NCBI GenBank assembly: GCA_964408795.1
Contig: CAYPAW010000074.1
Location: 1-64,000, forward strand
Length of the DNA stretch: 64,000 bases
Source: JABMQB01 sp964408795
GTDB lineage: Bacteria; Bacteroidota; Bacteroidia; Bacteroidales; Prolixibacteraceae
Direction: 5' to 3'
Part shown: positions 43,498-53,744 of the stretch, piece after piece
Position numbering within the stretch: the stretch's first letter is position 1
Layout of the letters: every line of letters begins with the position of its first letter
Notes under the pieces: model-generated
Told to the model about the DNA's origin: nothing
What the model saw: the letters and a program-made list of their open reading frames with translations, nothing else
Database searches by the model: none
Program-made: the position numbers and the translations under genes

Positions 43498-44352
43498 TTA
43501 GCGATTGGTTTTATTCTGCAAGCTTTTCAGCCATTGAATTTCCTGAGTCCATATTGCATCATTGGGGGTTTCCAGGATCAGGGGGATTCCGTCAAATCGC
43601 TTATCATTCATAATTCGTATGAAAACATCTCTGCCAAGTGTACCTTTTCCCAGGCTGTCATGACGATCAACGCGTGAGTTCAACTCTTTTCGGGAGTCAT
43701 TCAGGTGCATTCCTTTCAGGTAACGGATTCCAATACACTTCTCAAATTCTTCAAATACATTTTTAAATCCTTCTTCTGTTTTAATGTCATACCCTGCCGA
43801 ATAGGCATGCGCCGTATCGATACACACTCCTACCCGGCTTTTATTCTCAACCTGTTCGATAATTTGCTTAATCTGTTGAAAGGAATAGCCCATATTGGTA
43901 CCCTGGCCGGCGGTATTTTCAATGACTGCTGTAACGCCTTTGGTTTTTTTCAGAGCCAGGTTGATCGACTCAGCGATTGTTGCTAAGCACTGATCCACAG
44001 AATATTTATTCAGGTGACTGCCGGGATGAAAATTGAGCCTGTCCAGTCCAAGTTGTTCACATCGCTGCATCTCGTCAAGAAAAGCATTCCTCGATTTGTT
44101 TAGTTTTTCAGCTTCGGGATGCCCCAGGTTGATCAGATAACTGTCGTGTGGAAGTATCTGAAAAGGTTCATACCCATATTTTTTACAGTTGGCTTTAAAG
44201 GCATCACAGCTCTTTTTTGTCAGAGGCTTTGCTACCCACTGGCGCTGATTTTTTGTAAACAGGGCAAAAGCAGTAGCTCCTATCGAATAGGCATTCAACG
44301 GGGCATTTTCAACTCCCCCGGAAGCACTTACATGGGCTCCGATGTATTTCAT
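43498..44352 (-). CDS. nfo: Deoxyribonuclease IV (AP endonuclease)
   Basis: This 284-residue zinc AP endonuclease of base-excision repair has a TIM barrel with family signatures YIGAHVSASGGVENAPLNA, LNFHPGSHL, VIENTAGQGTNMG, VGVCIDTAHAYSAGYD, LKGMHLNDSRKELNSRVDRH and PLILETPND. These supply the His, Glu and Asp ligands for three zinc ions. Length is typical. Confidence 0.96.
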   Translation of the reverse strand: MKYIGAHVSASGGVENAPLNAYSIGATAFALFTKNQRQWVAKPLTKKSCDAFKANCKKYGYEPFQILPHDSYLINLGHPEAEKLNKSRNAFLDEMQRCEQLGLDRLNFHPGSHLNKYSVDQCLATIAESINLALKKTKGVTAVIENTAGQGTNMGYSFQQIKQIIEQVENKSRVGVCIDTAHAYSAGYDIKTEEGFKNVFEEFEKCIGIRYLKGMHLNDSRKELNSRVDRHDSLGKGTLGRDVFIRIMNDKRFDGIPLILETPNDAIWTQEIQWLKSLQNKTNR

Positions 44353-44486
44353 GGGTTAAATATAAAAAATATCTGGCAGCATGTAACTTTCCCTCACCTT
44401 TTAGAGTATCTTAAAACAACATAATCAGAACCGGAAGTTTTGATCAAAAAACAAAAAGTAAATCTGTAGCTATTAAAATAACAGCC

Positions 44487-44981
44487 ATGAGACGTTTGTT
44501 CATTTTCGTTTTGTTGTCGTATGTTTTTTTCCTGTGTGAAGGGCAAAAGAAAACACGAAAAGAAAGAGAGGAACTCCGAATGGAAGAGGTTCAGGAACTG
44601 ATTGATTCCGGGGAATATGTTTTTACTGCCTCTCATGCCTTACCTATGAGTGGCACAAGCATTTATCTGGATGCGTGGTATGATCTGACCATCACAGGGG
44701 ATTCTGCCTATGCCTACCTTCCTTATTACGGCGTTGCCTACCAGGCTGACTACGGGGACCGGGAAGGAGGAATTAAATTTGAAGAGCCGTTCAGGAAGTA
44801 TACCCTTGAAACCTCCAAATCAGGGAAACAGATCTCTTTTGAAATTAAAGAAGGCCGTGAGCTTTATAAAATAAGTCTTGAGGTATCGGAAATGGGTTAT
44901 GCAACCCTCTTTGTTACCTGCCTCAACCGTCAGCCTATTCGTTTCTATGGAACCATCCATGAAATTGAGACTCCCCGGTAG
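44487..44981 (+). CDS. DUF4251 exported protein
   Basis: This 164-residue secreted protein has a signal peptide (MRRLFIFVLLSYVFFLCEGQ) and a DUF4251 domain, about 35-160. Signatures are FTASHALPMSGTSIYLDAWY, AYLPYYGVAYQADYGDREGG and ISFEIKEGRELYKISLEVSE, ending QPIRFYGTI. The family is confined to Bacteroidota, probably periplasmic, and has no known function. Confidence 0.85.
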   Translation: MRRLFIFVLLSYVFFLCEGQKKTRKEREELRMEEVQELIDSGEYVFTASHALPMSGTSIYLDAWYDLTITGDSAYAYLPYYGVAYQADYGDREGGIKFEEPFRKYTLETSKSGKQISFEIKEGRELYKISLEVSEMGYATLFVTCLNRQPIRFYGTIHEIETPR

Positions 44982-45123
44982 CCTTTTCATGGTGTTTCTT
45001 TTGTTTATGAATGTAAAAAACCTCCACATCGGCGCTTTGTACAAAAAAAAGCATCACACTCCGGATCCCTGTTTTTTTTACCCTTCCCTTTACTTTGGAA
45101 CAATTGGTTCCATCTGTTTCAGG

Positions 45124-46524
45124 TCATTCCATACGAACAATTTTGGGATAGAATGTTGCCAGGGGTTTAACCAGGTCTTTCTGAGCCTTCATCACTTCAT
45201 TTATATCTTTATATGCCATGGGTGCTTCATCCAATCCGCCCCCTATCAGTTCGACGCCTGCCTTTTCGAGTACCTTTTGAATTTCTTTCCGGGAAAACAT
45301 TTTTTTTGCTTTATTTCTTGATACAACTCTGCCTGCCCCGTGAGATGCCGAGTTCAACGATTCCTCGTTGCCTTTACCCCCTACGATGTAAGCCGGAGAT
45401 GCCATGGTTCCAGGTATTATTCCTATATCCCCCACCCCTGCCGGTGTTGCTCCCTTGCGGTGAATGACCATTTCTTCGGTTCCGGAGAGTTTCTCTTTCC
45501 AGGCATAATTATGATGGTTTTCAAATACCATAACAGGCTTATCACCCAGAGCATCAGCCAGTTTACCATGAATGATCCGATGGTTTACAGCAGAATAGTC
45601 GCCTGCCAGGGTCATTGCTTTCCAGTATTCCTGTCCCTCTTCCGAGTTCAGTTCCAGCCATGCCAGCTTCGAAGCTTCTCCGTTTAATCCCAACTTATCG
45701 TTGGCAATACGGGTATAATGTTTGGCTATTTCCGCACCGAAATTTCTGGATCCCGAATGCGTAAGAACAGAGAAATAGTGTCCCGGTTTCAGGTGAACTT
45801 CAGGACAGGATTCTTTAATTTCAAGAATACCCATATCGACAAAATGGTTCCCATGGCCGGAAGTGCCTAATTGTTCTGTAAACTTCTTTTTTAGGGATTT
45901 CAGAAAAGCGATTTCTTTGAATTCCTCTCTTTCGAGGATGTCATATTTTTCAAGGTCCTTAAATTCAGCCAGCCCAAAGCGGGTATTTTCAAGAAGGATT
46001 TTTTTCAGCCTGTTACGTTCTGTTTTTATGATCTCAGGTGACAGCTGGTATACCGACATGCACATCCGGCAGGCTATATCCATTCCCACTCCATAAGGGA
46101 TCACGGCATTATAGGTTGCCAGCACTCCTCCTATTGGTAGTCCGTAGCCCACATGGGCATCGGCCATCAAAGCGCCTTTGACGGCTACAGGAAGCTTCAT
46201 GGCTACCTCCATCTGGTGTATCGCTTCCGGGTCAATAAACGCTTTACCATAAATCTTGAATTCATACGGTTTGTTTCGAAGCCGTGGTTTTTCCCTGGGA
46301 GACTCCTGTACATGGCCGGTAAGCAACAAAGCCAATTCCCTGAAATAATTGTGTTTCAGATAAGAGGAAGGAGATATGCGGACTTTCTCAAGTTGCTCCA
46401 ATACTTCCGCCTTGTTTTTCTTTCTCAAATATTTACGCACAATCTGCAAGGCAAGAGCTATAGCCCTGTCATCGGAATAACCCATACGTTTTAATTCTTT
46501 CCCCCTGAGCTTTAATTTCTTCAT
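45124..46524 (-). CDS. rtcB: RtcB family RNA ligase
   Basis: This 466-residue GTP- and Mn-dependent ligase joins 2',3'-cyclic phosphate or 3'-phosphate RNA ends to 5'-OH ends. Motifs present: IPYGVGMDIACRM with metal-binding Asp and Cys, SGHGNHFVDMG, LTHSGSRNFG, VFENHHNYAW, RKGATPAGVGDIGIIPG, and the guanylylation His in SLNSASHGAGR. Archease, its usual cofactor, is not in the window. Bacterial RtcB serves RNA repair, for example of tRNA or rRNA cut by toxins. Confidence 0.93.
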   Translation of the reverse strand: MKKLKLRGKELKRMGYSDDRAIALALQIVRKYLRKKNKAEVLEQLEKVRISPSSYLKHNYFRELALLLTGHVQESPREKPRLRNKPYEFKIYGKAFIDPEAIHQMEVAMKLPVAVKGALMADAHVGYGLPIGGVLATYNAVIPYGVGMDIACRMCMSVYQLSPEIIKTERNRLKKILLENTRFGLAEFKDLEKYDILEREEFKEIAFLKSLKKKFTEQLGTSGHGNHFVDMGILEIKESCPEVHLKPGHYFSVLTHSGSRNFGAEIAKHYTRIANDKLGLNGEASKLAWLELNSEEGQEYWKAMTLAGDYSAVNHRIIHGKLADALGDKPVMVFENHHNYAWKEKLSGTEEMVIHRKGATPAGVGDIGIIPGTMASPAYIVGGKGNEESLNSASHGAGRVVSRNKAKKMFSRKEIQKVLEKAGVELIGGGLDEAPMAYKDINEVMKAQKDLVKPLATFYPKIVRME

Positions 46525-46648
46525 GCTCTCTTTTCGTTGACGGCATTATTTCTTCTACTAATAAAATAAACCAAATATTTCAACTATGAAACTATTTTGC
46601 GTATTGGGTTATCTATTTTTTCATCGGGCGTTGCCCGATGCCAGTTGC

Positions 46649-47485
46649 TCAAAGGGGCTTTTCCTGTTGGTTATGAACCGGGTATGTTACTTCGGGTCTT
46701 TTTATTGCTCTGATCAACAGCCAGATACCGGCCAGCACAAATGGAATGCTTAACCACTGTCCCATATTCAAGGCCATGGTTGCTTCAAATGCTTCCTGGT
46801 CTTCCTTGACAAATTCAACCAGGAACCGGGACAGAAAAACAACAACAAAGAATACACCAAGCAACATGCCCGGTTTGTTCCTGGCATGGGTTTTCCAGTA
46901 CATATACATTAAAAGAATGAATCCTCCCAGATAACAGAGTGCTTCATAGATCTGCGTCGGATGTTTGGCCACGGTTTCGCCGTTGCGCTCAAAAATAAAT
47001 CCCCAGGGAAGGGTTGTTTCCACGCCATAGATTTCTGAATTCATGAGGTTTCCGGTTCGGATCATTGCACCCACCAGGGCTGTCGGAACCACAACCCGGT
47101 CCAATGTCCATAAAATCGATCGTTTGGTAACCAGTTTTGAATGAATCAGCAAGGCAATGACAATGCCAATGGCCCCCCCATGGCTGGCCAGACCTCCATG
47201 CCATATTTTAAAAATCTCTCCGGGGTGCTGGGAATAGAATTCCCATCCGTAAAAAAATACATGACCCAGGCGGGCGCCCAGGATGGTAGCTATTATCAGG
47301 TACATAAAAAGGCTGTCGAGCCATTTGGGATTGACTTTCTCCCATCGAAACATTCGTTCCCCTATATAATAGCCAATTAGGAATCCCGAAGCAAACAACA
47401 ATCCATACCATCGTACCGAAAAGGCCCCGATGCGGAAGATTTCAGGATCTGCATTCCATCTGATGAAGCTGAGAATTTCTGCCAT
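46649..47485 (-). CDS. lgt: Prolipoprotein diacylglyceryl transferase
   Basis: This 278-residue inner-membrane enzyme attaches diacylglycerol to the lipobox Cys of prolipoproteins. It has seven hydrophobic helices and the signature GALVGAMIRTGNLMNSEIYG, plus the conserved HGGLASHGGAIGI and RFLVEFVKEDQ. It follows secA by 23 bases, so secretion and lipoprotein maturation genes are coupled. Several lipoprotein substrates are encoded in this window (FKBP, cytochrome, GH26). Confidence 0.95.
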   Translation of the reverse strand: MAEILSFIRWNADPEIFRIGAFSVRWYGLLFASGFLIGYYIGERMFRWEKVNPKWLDSLFMYLIIATILGARLGHVFFYGWEFYSQHPGEIFKIWHGGLASHGGAIGIVIALLIHSKLVTKRSILWTLDRVVVPTALVGAMIRTGNLMNSEIYGVETTLPWGFIFERNGETVAKHPTQIYEALCYLGGFILLMYMYWKTHARNKPGMLLGVFFVVVFLSRFLVEFVKEDQEAFEATMALNMGQWLSIPFVLAGIWLLIRAIKRPEVTYPVHNQQEKPL

Positions 47486-47508
47486 TATAAATAATATAAA
47501 AGGTTAGA

Positions 47509-50500
47509 TTACACTTTTCCCCTGCCGTGGCAATGTTTGTATTTTTTACCGCTTCCGCAGGGACATGGGTCATTTCTGCCAATTTTCTTTTCCACCCGCA
47601 CAGGTTGGGGTTTTGCTCTTTCCTGGGTTTGTGTGTTGGCCCCAGCCATCGGATTGGATGCCGGCATTTCATTTTTCTGGGTTTTATAACGGCTCATATC
47701 CATCCGCCTGCGTGCTTCTGCTTCCCTGACCTGGTTGGGATCCGATAATGGAATGTATCCTTTCATCAGGGTGGAAACAATGTCCTTATTTACCTTACCG
47801 ACCATCTGTTTGAAAAGATTAAACGACTCAAACTTATAGATCAGCAACGGATCTTTCTGTTCGTAGGTAGCATTCTGAACGGATTGCTTGAGATCGTCCA
47901 TTTCCCGCAATTGTTCTTTCCATGCTTCATCGAAGATGCGAAGGACAATTTGTTTTTGATAGGATTTAACCAGTTCTTTTCCTTTGTTTTTATAGGCTTT
48001 TTCCAGATTACAAACGATCTGGTACACTTTTCTGCCATCGGTGATCGGAACCACAATATTGGTATACTGGTGGGATTTTTTTTCATACACATCCTTAATG
48101 ACCGGATAGGCTTGTTTGGCTATTGTTTCGGCCTTTCGAGTATAGCTTCCGATCATTCCTTCATAGATAGCTTTAACAATCTCCTCCGGTTTCAGTTTGG
48201 CAAAATCCTCTTCGGTCACGGGTGATTCGATGGACAGGAGGCGCATCAGTTCCAGGTTAAAATCCTCGAACATTCCGGAACCGTAATACTCATTCACCAG
48301 TTCTTCCACAGAATCGTACATCATGTTGAGCACATCCACCTCGAGTCTTTCGCCATACAATGCATGGCGACGTTTTTTATAGACTACTTCCCGTTGGGAG
48401 TTCATGACGTCGTCGTATTCTAGGAGTCTTTTCCGGATGCCGAAGTTATTCTCTTCCACTTTTTTCTGGGCCCGTTCTATGGATTTTGAGATCATGGAGT
48501 GCTGGATCACCTCGCCTTCTTTTAATCCGAGGCGGTCCATGATTCCGGAGATCCGGTCGGTTCCAAAGAGGCGCATCAGGTCGTCTTCGAGGGATACGTA
48601 GAATTGTGAGGATCCCGGGTCGCCTTGTCTTCCCGAGCGTCCTCGCAACTGCCTGTCGACGCGCCGTGAGTCATGTCTCTCGGTACCTATGATGGCCAGT
48701 CCTCCGGCTTTCACCACTTCCGGGGTTAATTTGATGTCAGTACCCCGACCGGCCATATTGGTTGCGATGGTTACCGTTCCGGTTCTTCCGGCTTCGGCCA
48801 CAATTTCAGCTTCCCGGGCATGGAGTTTGGCATTCAGAACATTGTGCTTAATGCCCTTAATATTCAACATCCGGCTCAACAATTCAGAAATCTCAACCGA
48901 TGTAGTTCCCACCAATACCGGACGTCCTAGTTTGTTCAGGTCCAGAATTTCACCAATGACGGCATTGTATTTCTCGCGTTTGGTTTTGTATACCAGATCT
49001 TCACGGTCATCACGGATTACCGGCCGGTTGGTAGGTATGACTACCACCTCCAGCTTGTAAATATCCCAGAATTCCCCTGCTTCTGTTTCGGCCGTTCCCG
49101 TCATCCCTGCCAGTTTGTGATACATCCGGAAGTAATTCTGAAGGGTTATCGTTGCAAAGGTCTGGGTTGCCGCTTCCACTTTCACCTTTTCCTTGGCCTC
49201 GATTGCCTGATGCAATCCGTCGGAATACCTGCGTCCTTCCATAATACGACCGGTCTGCTCATCCACAATCTTGACCTTATTGTCAATTAAAACATACTCC
49301 ACATCCTTTTCAAACATGGTGTATGCTTTCAGCAGCTGGTTGACCGTATGAACGCGTTCCGATTTCACGGCGTAGTTCTGCAGCAGGGTATCTTTTTTTT
49401 CCAGTTTTTCTTCGGGTGTAAGATTGGAATTTTCCAGTTCGGCCATTTCCGCACCCATATCGGGCAGAATAAAAAATTCCGAATCCTCAAGGCCGGCTGA
49501 AATCAGATCGATCCCTTTGTCGGTAAGTTCTACCGAATTTTGTTTTTCTTCAATGATGAAATACAATGGATCGGTTACTATATGCATGTTTTTGCTGTTT
49601 TCCTGCATATAGAAATTTTCTGTTTTTTGCATGATGACCTTCATGCCCTCTTCGCTGAGAAATTTAATCAGGGATTTATTTTTCGGCAGTCCTTTATGGG
49701 CTCTGAGCAACAGGAGAGCTCCTTCCTTTTTCTCTTCCGGGGTTGCATCTTCATTGGTCAGCAGTTTTTTGGCTTCGGTGAATATTCCGTTAACCAGGTC
49801 ACGCTGTGCCCTGAAGAGTTTCTCCACATACGGTTTCAGTTGTTCAAATTGCTGGTTTTCACCTTTGGGTACCGGGCCTGAGATAATCAACGGGGTCCGG
49901 GCATCATCGATCAGCACCGAGTCAACCTCATCAACAATCGCATAATGATGTTTTCGTTGAACCAGGTCTTCCGGATTAACTGCCATGTTATCGCGGAGAT
50001 AATCAAAACCGAATTCATTGTTGGTCCCAAAGGTAATGTCACAATGGTATGCTTTTCTGCGGGCTTCCGAGTTGGGTTGGTGTTTATCAATGCAGTCGAC
50101 ACTCAGTCCGTGGAATTCAAAAATCGGTCCCATCCATTCAGCATCCCGTTTGGAAAGATAGTCATTGACCGTAACAATATGCACTCCCCTGCTTGTCAAA
50201 GCATTCAGAAAAACCGGTAAGGTGGCAACCAGGGTTTTCCCCTCCCCGGTAGCCATTTCAGCAATGTCGCCCTTATGAAGTACAATGCCCCCGATAAGCT
50301 GAACATCGTAGTGGATCATGTTCCAGGTAATCTCCGTACCCCCGGCAACCCATTTATTTTTCCAAATGGCCTTGTTTCCTTCCACTTTGATACTGGCCCG
50401 TTCAGCGGCCAGGTTTTTATCAAAATCCGTTGCGGTTACCACCAACTCGTTGTTTTCAAAAAACCGGCGCGCCGTATCCTTGACAATGGCAAAGGCTACC

Positions 50501-50826
50501 GGTAGAACTTCATTCAATACCTCTTCCAGTTTATCATGGATGATCTCCTCCAACTTATCAATCCGTTCATAGACCTTTTCGCTCTCCTGGATTTCTACCT
50601 CCTCAACCTCCTCCTTCAGTCCCGCTATTTCATCCACTTCCGGCCTGATACGATCATGAATACTATTTTTTATCCGTATCGTTTCTGCCCTTAATTCATC
50701 GTTTGAAAGTTTTGTAACTCTTTCATATTCCGAATGAATAGCATCCACAACAGGCATTATCTCCTTAATGTCTCTCTCTGATTTATTCCCCAGAATCTTG
50801 CCCAGTACTTTCGTTATAAATGCCAT
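47509..50826 (-). CDS. secA: Preprotein translocase ATPase SecA
   Basis: This 1105-residue ATPase drives Sec-dependent secretion. Walker A is MATGEGKTLVATLPVFL, the DEAD-like VDEVDSVLIDDARTPLIISG follows, and the second nucleotide-binding fold has IATNMAGRGTDIKL and RQLRGRSGRQGDPGSSQFY. The C-terminal zinc motif is CPCGSGKKYKHCH. Bacteroidota SecA is longer than the E. coli protein through insertions, as here. A TTTT-N19-TACCTTTG promoter lies at 50862-50892. It forms an operon with lgt. Confidence 0.97.
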   Translation of the reverse strand: MAFITKVLGKILGNKSERDIKEIMPVVDAIHSEYERVTKLSNDELRAETIRIKNSIHDRIRPEVDEIAGLKEEVEEVEIQESEKVYERIDKLEEIIHDKLEEVLNEVLPVAFAIVKDTARRFFENNELVVTATDFDKNLAAERASIKVEGNKAIWKNKWVAGGTEITWNMIHYDVQLIGGIVLHKGDIAEMATGEGKTLVATLPVFLNALTSRGVHIVTVNDYLSKRDAEWMGPIFEFHGLSVDCIDKHQPNSEARRKAYHCDITFGTNNEFGFDYLRDNMAVNPEDLVQRKHHYAIVDEVDSVLIDDARTPLIISGPVPKGENQQFEQLKPYVEKLFRAQRDLVNGIFTEAKKLLTNEDATPEEKKEGALLLLRAHKGLPKNKSLIKFLSEEGMKVIMQKTENFYMQENSKNMHIVTDPLYFIIEEKQNSVELTDKGIDLISAGLEDSEFFILPDMGAEMAELENSNLTPEEKLEKKDTLLQNYAVKSERVHTVNQLLKAYTMFEKDVEYVLIDNKVKIVDEQTGRIMEGRRYSDGLHQAIEAKEKVKVEAATQTFATITLQNYFRMYHKLAGMTGTAETEAGEFWDIYKLEVVVIPTNRPVIRDDREDLVYKTKREKYNAVIGEILDLNKLGRPVLVGTTSVEISELLSRMLNIKGIKHNVLNAKLHAREAEIVAEAGRTGTVTIATNMAGRGTDIKLTPEVVKAGGLAIIGTERHDSRRVDRQLRGRSGRQGDPGSSQFYVSLEDDLMRLFGTDRISGIMDRLGLKEGEVIQHSMISKSIERAQKKVEENNFGIRKRLLEYDDVMNSQREVVYKKRRHALYGERLEVDVLNMMYDSVEELVNEYYGSGMFEDFNLELMRLLSIESPVTEEDFAKLKPEEIVKAIYEGMIGSYTRKAETIAKQAYPVIKDVYEKKSHQYTNIVVPITDGRKVYQIVCNLEKAYKNKGKELVKSYQKQIVLRIFDEAWKEQLREMDDLKQSVQNATYEQKDPLLIYKFESFNLFKQMVGKVNKDIVSTLMKGYIPLSDPNQVREAEARRRMDMSRYKTQKNEMPASNPMAGANTQTQERAKPQPVRVEKKIGRNDPCPCGSGKKYKHCHGRGKV

Positions 50827-50861
50827 AGTTCCCTAAAATTAAATCCCAGAATCACTCTACA

Positions 50862-50892
50862 CAAAGGTAGTCAATTTGACAACCCTATAAAA
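50862..50892 (-). promoter_or_regulatory. Bacteroidetes-type promoter for secA
   Basis: On the minus strand the -7 element TACCTTTG (50862-50869) is separated by exactly 19 bases from TTTT (50889-50892), close to the TTTG/TAnnTTTG consensus of the primary sigma of this phylum. It lies about 36 bases upstream of the secA ATG. Confidence 0.55.
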
Positions 50893-51129
50893 CGATTCTT
50901 CGTTTTTATACATTTCATGCCAAAAGTAGTTTTCTTAACAGAAAAAGAACTCTATTACCCGTCGTAAAAATACAATACTCCTTCTCCTATTAAAGAAAAC
51001 CCTTTGCATTGGCAATCTTTAAGGCAAGTCAGGGGTATCGCATTCCAACCGGTTATTTCTTATGATTCACCCTTATTTGAAGAAGCTGTGTAACCATGCA
51101 ATCGCTGTTCATCCGGAAACAACGAAAAA
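50893..51129. other. Intergenic region without a recognised feature
   Basis: This forms most of a 359-base gap between secA and the hypothetical gene at 51186, beyond the secA promoter and before the terminator. I see no coding or RNA signature. Confidence 0.6.
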
Positions 51130-51166
51130 TAAAAAAAAGAGCTGCACTCAGTAATACAGCTCTTTA
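51130..51166 (-). terminator. Rho-independent terminator
   Basis: AAAGAGCTG (51136-51144) pairs with CAGCTCTTT (51157-51165). On the minus strand it is followed by a T8 run and lies 20 bases after the hypothetical gene at 51186-51656. Confidence 0.85.
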
Positions 51167-51185
51167 GGCAACAAAACATAAAGGG

Positions 51186-51656
51186 TTACTTTAAAAGATG
51201 CGTATAGTTATCATGGATCAAATAAGGCAGGTAACAGGCAATGAATTCCAACGCCTTTTTGTCATCCACCGGATTGGGAGTAATAATCCTTTGTCGTGCT
51301 AACTCTTCCTGATTGATCACAGCCATGGTAATTTGTTTCGGAACCATGCTCCAGTGTTTTTTAACCTGCATAGCTCCAAAGCCTTCAGGTCCCGCAAGAT
51401 AGTTTACTTCAAAGAACGCTGTTCGAACAATGTAATTTGTTCCGTCCAGGTTTTTTTTCTTAACGATGGTAACTGGCACTTCTTCTTGACTGTACGATAA
51501 TTGCCAAACCTTTTCTGCCTGTTTCCCCAGATACAGATCTTCCATAGGAGTGATTTCGTACTCCAGGAAATTCTTTCTAAGCCCTGTTGCATACAAAGAA
51601 CCACTCACTAAAAGAGTGAACACGACGATAATTGAAACCCAATGATTTTTTTTCAT
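51186..51656 (-). CDS. Hypothetical exported protein
   Basis: This 156-residue protein has an N-terminal hydrophobic signal (MKKNHWVSIIVVFTLLVSGS). The mature part contains EDLYLGKQAEKVWQLSYSQE, a Lys-rich VPVTIVKKKNLDGTNY and FFEVNYLAGPEGFGAMQVKK. I recognise no domain. A good terminator follows, and it appears to be a single-gene unit. Confidence 0.65.
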   Translation of the reverse strand: MKKNHWVSIIVVFTLLVSGSLYATGLRKNFLEYEITPMEDLYLGKQAEKVWQLSYSQEEVPVTIVKKKNLDGTNYIVRTAFFEVNYLAGPEGFGAMQVKKHWSMVPKQITMAVINQEELARQRIITPNPVDDKKALEFIACYLPYLIHDNYTHLLK

Positions 51657-51960
51657 GACTTTGTTTTTTAAACGTTGAGTGAAGTTTTCTGTTTATTGTT
51701 TAATCGTATAAAAGACGCAATGCATCCTATTATGTAACACATAAAAATACTGTTAAAGAACATATTAAATGTGTATTGGCTTCTGATTCCCGGAGTCAGT
51801 ATTTTTGAATATTCCAGAAAAAAGGGATACAAAATTTTAAACCCATGAATTATGTTGTATTTTGCGTTCAGAATCGTTTACTGTCTTTACTGTTCATTTT
51901 GGGAAAAGCAGGAATTATCCTGAGGCAGAAAGTTTTAATGGAAACAAAAAAAGGGTAGAT

Positions 51961-52485
51961 ATGGATTTCTCAACATTGGTTCAGAATCGTTATTCAGTCA
52001 GAAGTTACCAGAATAAGCCGGTGGAAGAAGAAAAAGTGAAAGTTATTCTGGAAGCAGGAAGGCTTGCTCCTTCGGCGGTTAATTACCAACCCTGGTATTT
52101 CATTGTAATCCGTTCTGAGGAGGAAAGAGAGAGGCTGAATCGTTTGTATCATCGGGACTGGTTCCGAACAGCTCCGGCAGTCATTGTGGTATGCGCCGAC
52201 CATTCTGTTTCCTGGAAAAGGAGCCGTGATGGAAAGGATTTTGCCGATATAGATGCAGCAATCGCGATTGACCATATGACCTTACAGGCCGCAGACCTTG
52301 GATTGGGGACCTGCTGGGTATGCAATTTCAATACCGGGGAATGCATAAAACAACTGGGACTTCCAGAACACGTGGAACCCATTGCTCTGCTGCCCCTGGG
52401 ATATCCGGATGATACCCCGCCGGTAAAAAAGAGAAAACCAATGAATGAAGTGGTTTTTTACAATCACTTCGGAAGAAGCCAATAG
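51961..52485 (+). CDS. Nitroreductase family flavoprotein
   Basis: This 174-residue FMN-dependent oxidoreductase has its flavin-binding N terminus in VQNRYSVRSYQNKPV and GRLAPSAVNYQPWYFIV. The DAAIAIDHMTLQAADLGLGT and ALLPLGYPDD segments complete the family pattern. The ATG at 51961 starts the domain; the ORF extends upstream to 51862 without family similarity. The physiological substrate is unknown. Confidence 0.9.
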   Translation: MDFSTLVQNRYSVRSYQNKPVEEEKVKVILEAGRLAPSAVNYQPWYFIVIRSEEERERLNRLYHRDWFRTAPAVIVVCADHSVSWKRSRDGKDFADIDAAIAIDHMTLQAADLGLGTCWVCNFNTGECIKQLGLPEHVEPIALLPLGYPDDTPPVKKRKPMNEVVFYNHFGRSQ

Positions 52486-52540
52486 TAAGAGGGAGTTGGA
52501 AGAGGAATGACTTTCCAAAACGCAGGAAAAATCCTTTCTT

Positions 52541-53683
52541 CTATCTCCGGCTTTTCAGGTATTTTTCCAGTCTGTTCATTCCTTCCTTGAGGTTTTTCAG
52601 TGAATTGGCATAGGAAAAACGAAGGAATCCTTCGCCATTTTTTCCAAAGTCAATTCCGGGTGTTACTCCCACATGGGCCTTTTCAAGGATTTCAAAAGCC
52701 AGTTTATAGCTATTGGTTGACAAATGGTTGGCGTTGACAAATACATAAAACGCTCCGGTTGGGGGCACCTGGATGTTGAATCCCAGTTCAGAGAGGCGGG
52801 TTAACATGAACCGGCGGCGATTATTGTAGGTTTCTTTCATCCGGGTTACATCGGCTTCAGCATTTCTGAGGGCCGCAATACCAGCCCGTTGTTCTGCAGA
52901 ACCGGCGCATATAAACAAATTCTGCTGGATCTTCTGCATGGCTCGTACATAAGGCTTTGGAGCAACTACATAGCCTAAACGCAAGCCGGTCATGGCATAC
53001 AGTTTTGAAAACCCGTTCCATACAAAAGCGTTGTCGGTAAATTCAAGCATGGAATGGGCCTGTCCCTCATAAACCAAGCCGTGGTAAATTTCATCCGACA
53101 GAATCGGAATACCGGATTCGGTCAATTCCTTCATCACCCCGGGAGACATGAGGTTGCCGGTGGGATTCATCGGACTGTTAATGATTATTCCCCGGGTTTT
53201 TGAGGTACTATACTTTTTTATTTCTGAGGGGCGATACTGAAATCCATCTTCTTCATATACCGGTACCGTTACCCCTTTAGCCCCTACAAAGCGGATAATG
53301 TTCTGGTAACAGGAATATCCGGGATCCGAATGAATGATTTCATCCCTGGTGTCACACAATACCGACAGGGTCAGCAATATGGCGGGGGAGGAACCGGAAG
53401 TAACAATAATCTGCTCCGGAGAGATTTCCACCCGGTATTTTTTTTTGTACTTCCGGGCAATTTCTTCTCTGAGTTCTGGATCCCCCAGACTGTGCGTATA
53501 ATGGGTACGTCCTTCGGAGAGCGCCTGGGTTAAAGCTTCAGAAACACAGGAGGGCACATCAAAGTCGGGTTCTCCCACCTCCATATGGATCACATCGATC
53601 CCCCGGCGTTCCATGTCAGCCGCTTTTTCAAGTACTTCCATTACGATGAAGGGGGAAATTCCGGTTGCTTTCGGACTGATCAT
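52541..53683 (-). CDS. PLP-dependent aminotransferase, class I (AspC-like)
   Basis: This 380-residue fold-type I enzyme has the substrate-binding MEVGEPDFDVPSCV, the THYTHSLGDPELREEI segment, IINSPMNPTGNLMSP and ILSDEIYHGLVYEG. The PLP Lys is in FVWNGFSKLYAMTGLRLGYV, and the C-terminal Arg region is GEGFLRFSYANS. It probably acts on aspartate or aromatic amino acids, but specificity cannot be read from sequence. Confidence 0.9.
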   Translation of the reverse strand: MISPKATGISPFIVMEVLEKAADMERRGIDVIHMEVGEPDFDVPSCVSEALTQALSEGRTHYTHSLGDPELREEIARKYKKKYRVEISPEQIIVTSGSSPAILLTLSVLCDTRDEIIHSDPGYSCYQNIIRFVGAKGVTVPVYEEDGFQYRPSEIKKYSTSKTRGIIINSPMNPTGNLMSPGVMKELTESGIPILSDEIYHGLVYEGQAHSMLEFTDNAFVWNGFSKLYAMTGLRLGYVVAPKPYVRAMQKIQQNLFICAGSAEQRAGIAALRNAEADVTRMKETYNNRRRFMLTRLSELGFNIQVPPTGAFYVFVNANHLSTNSYKLAFEILEKAHVGVTPGIDFGKNGEGFLRFSYANSLKNLKEGMNRLEKYLKSRR

Positions 53684-53744
53684 GGTATTTGTTTAAATCC
53701 AATGTTAAAAATAACCCTCCCGGAAGAAAAAAACAATGACCTAT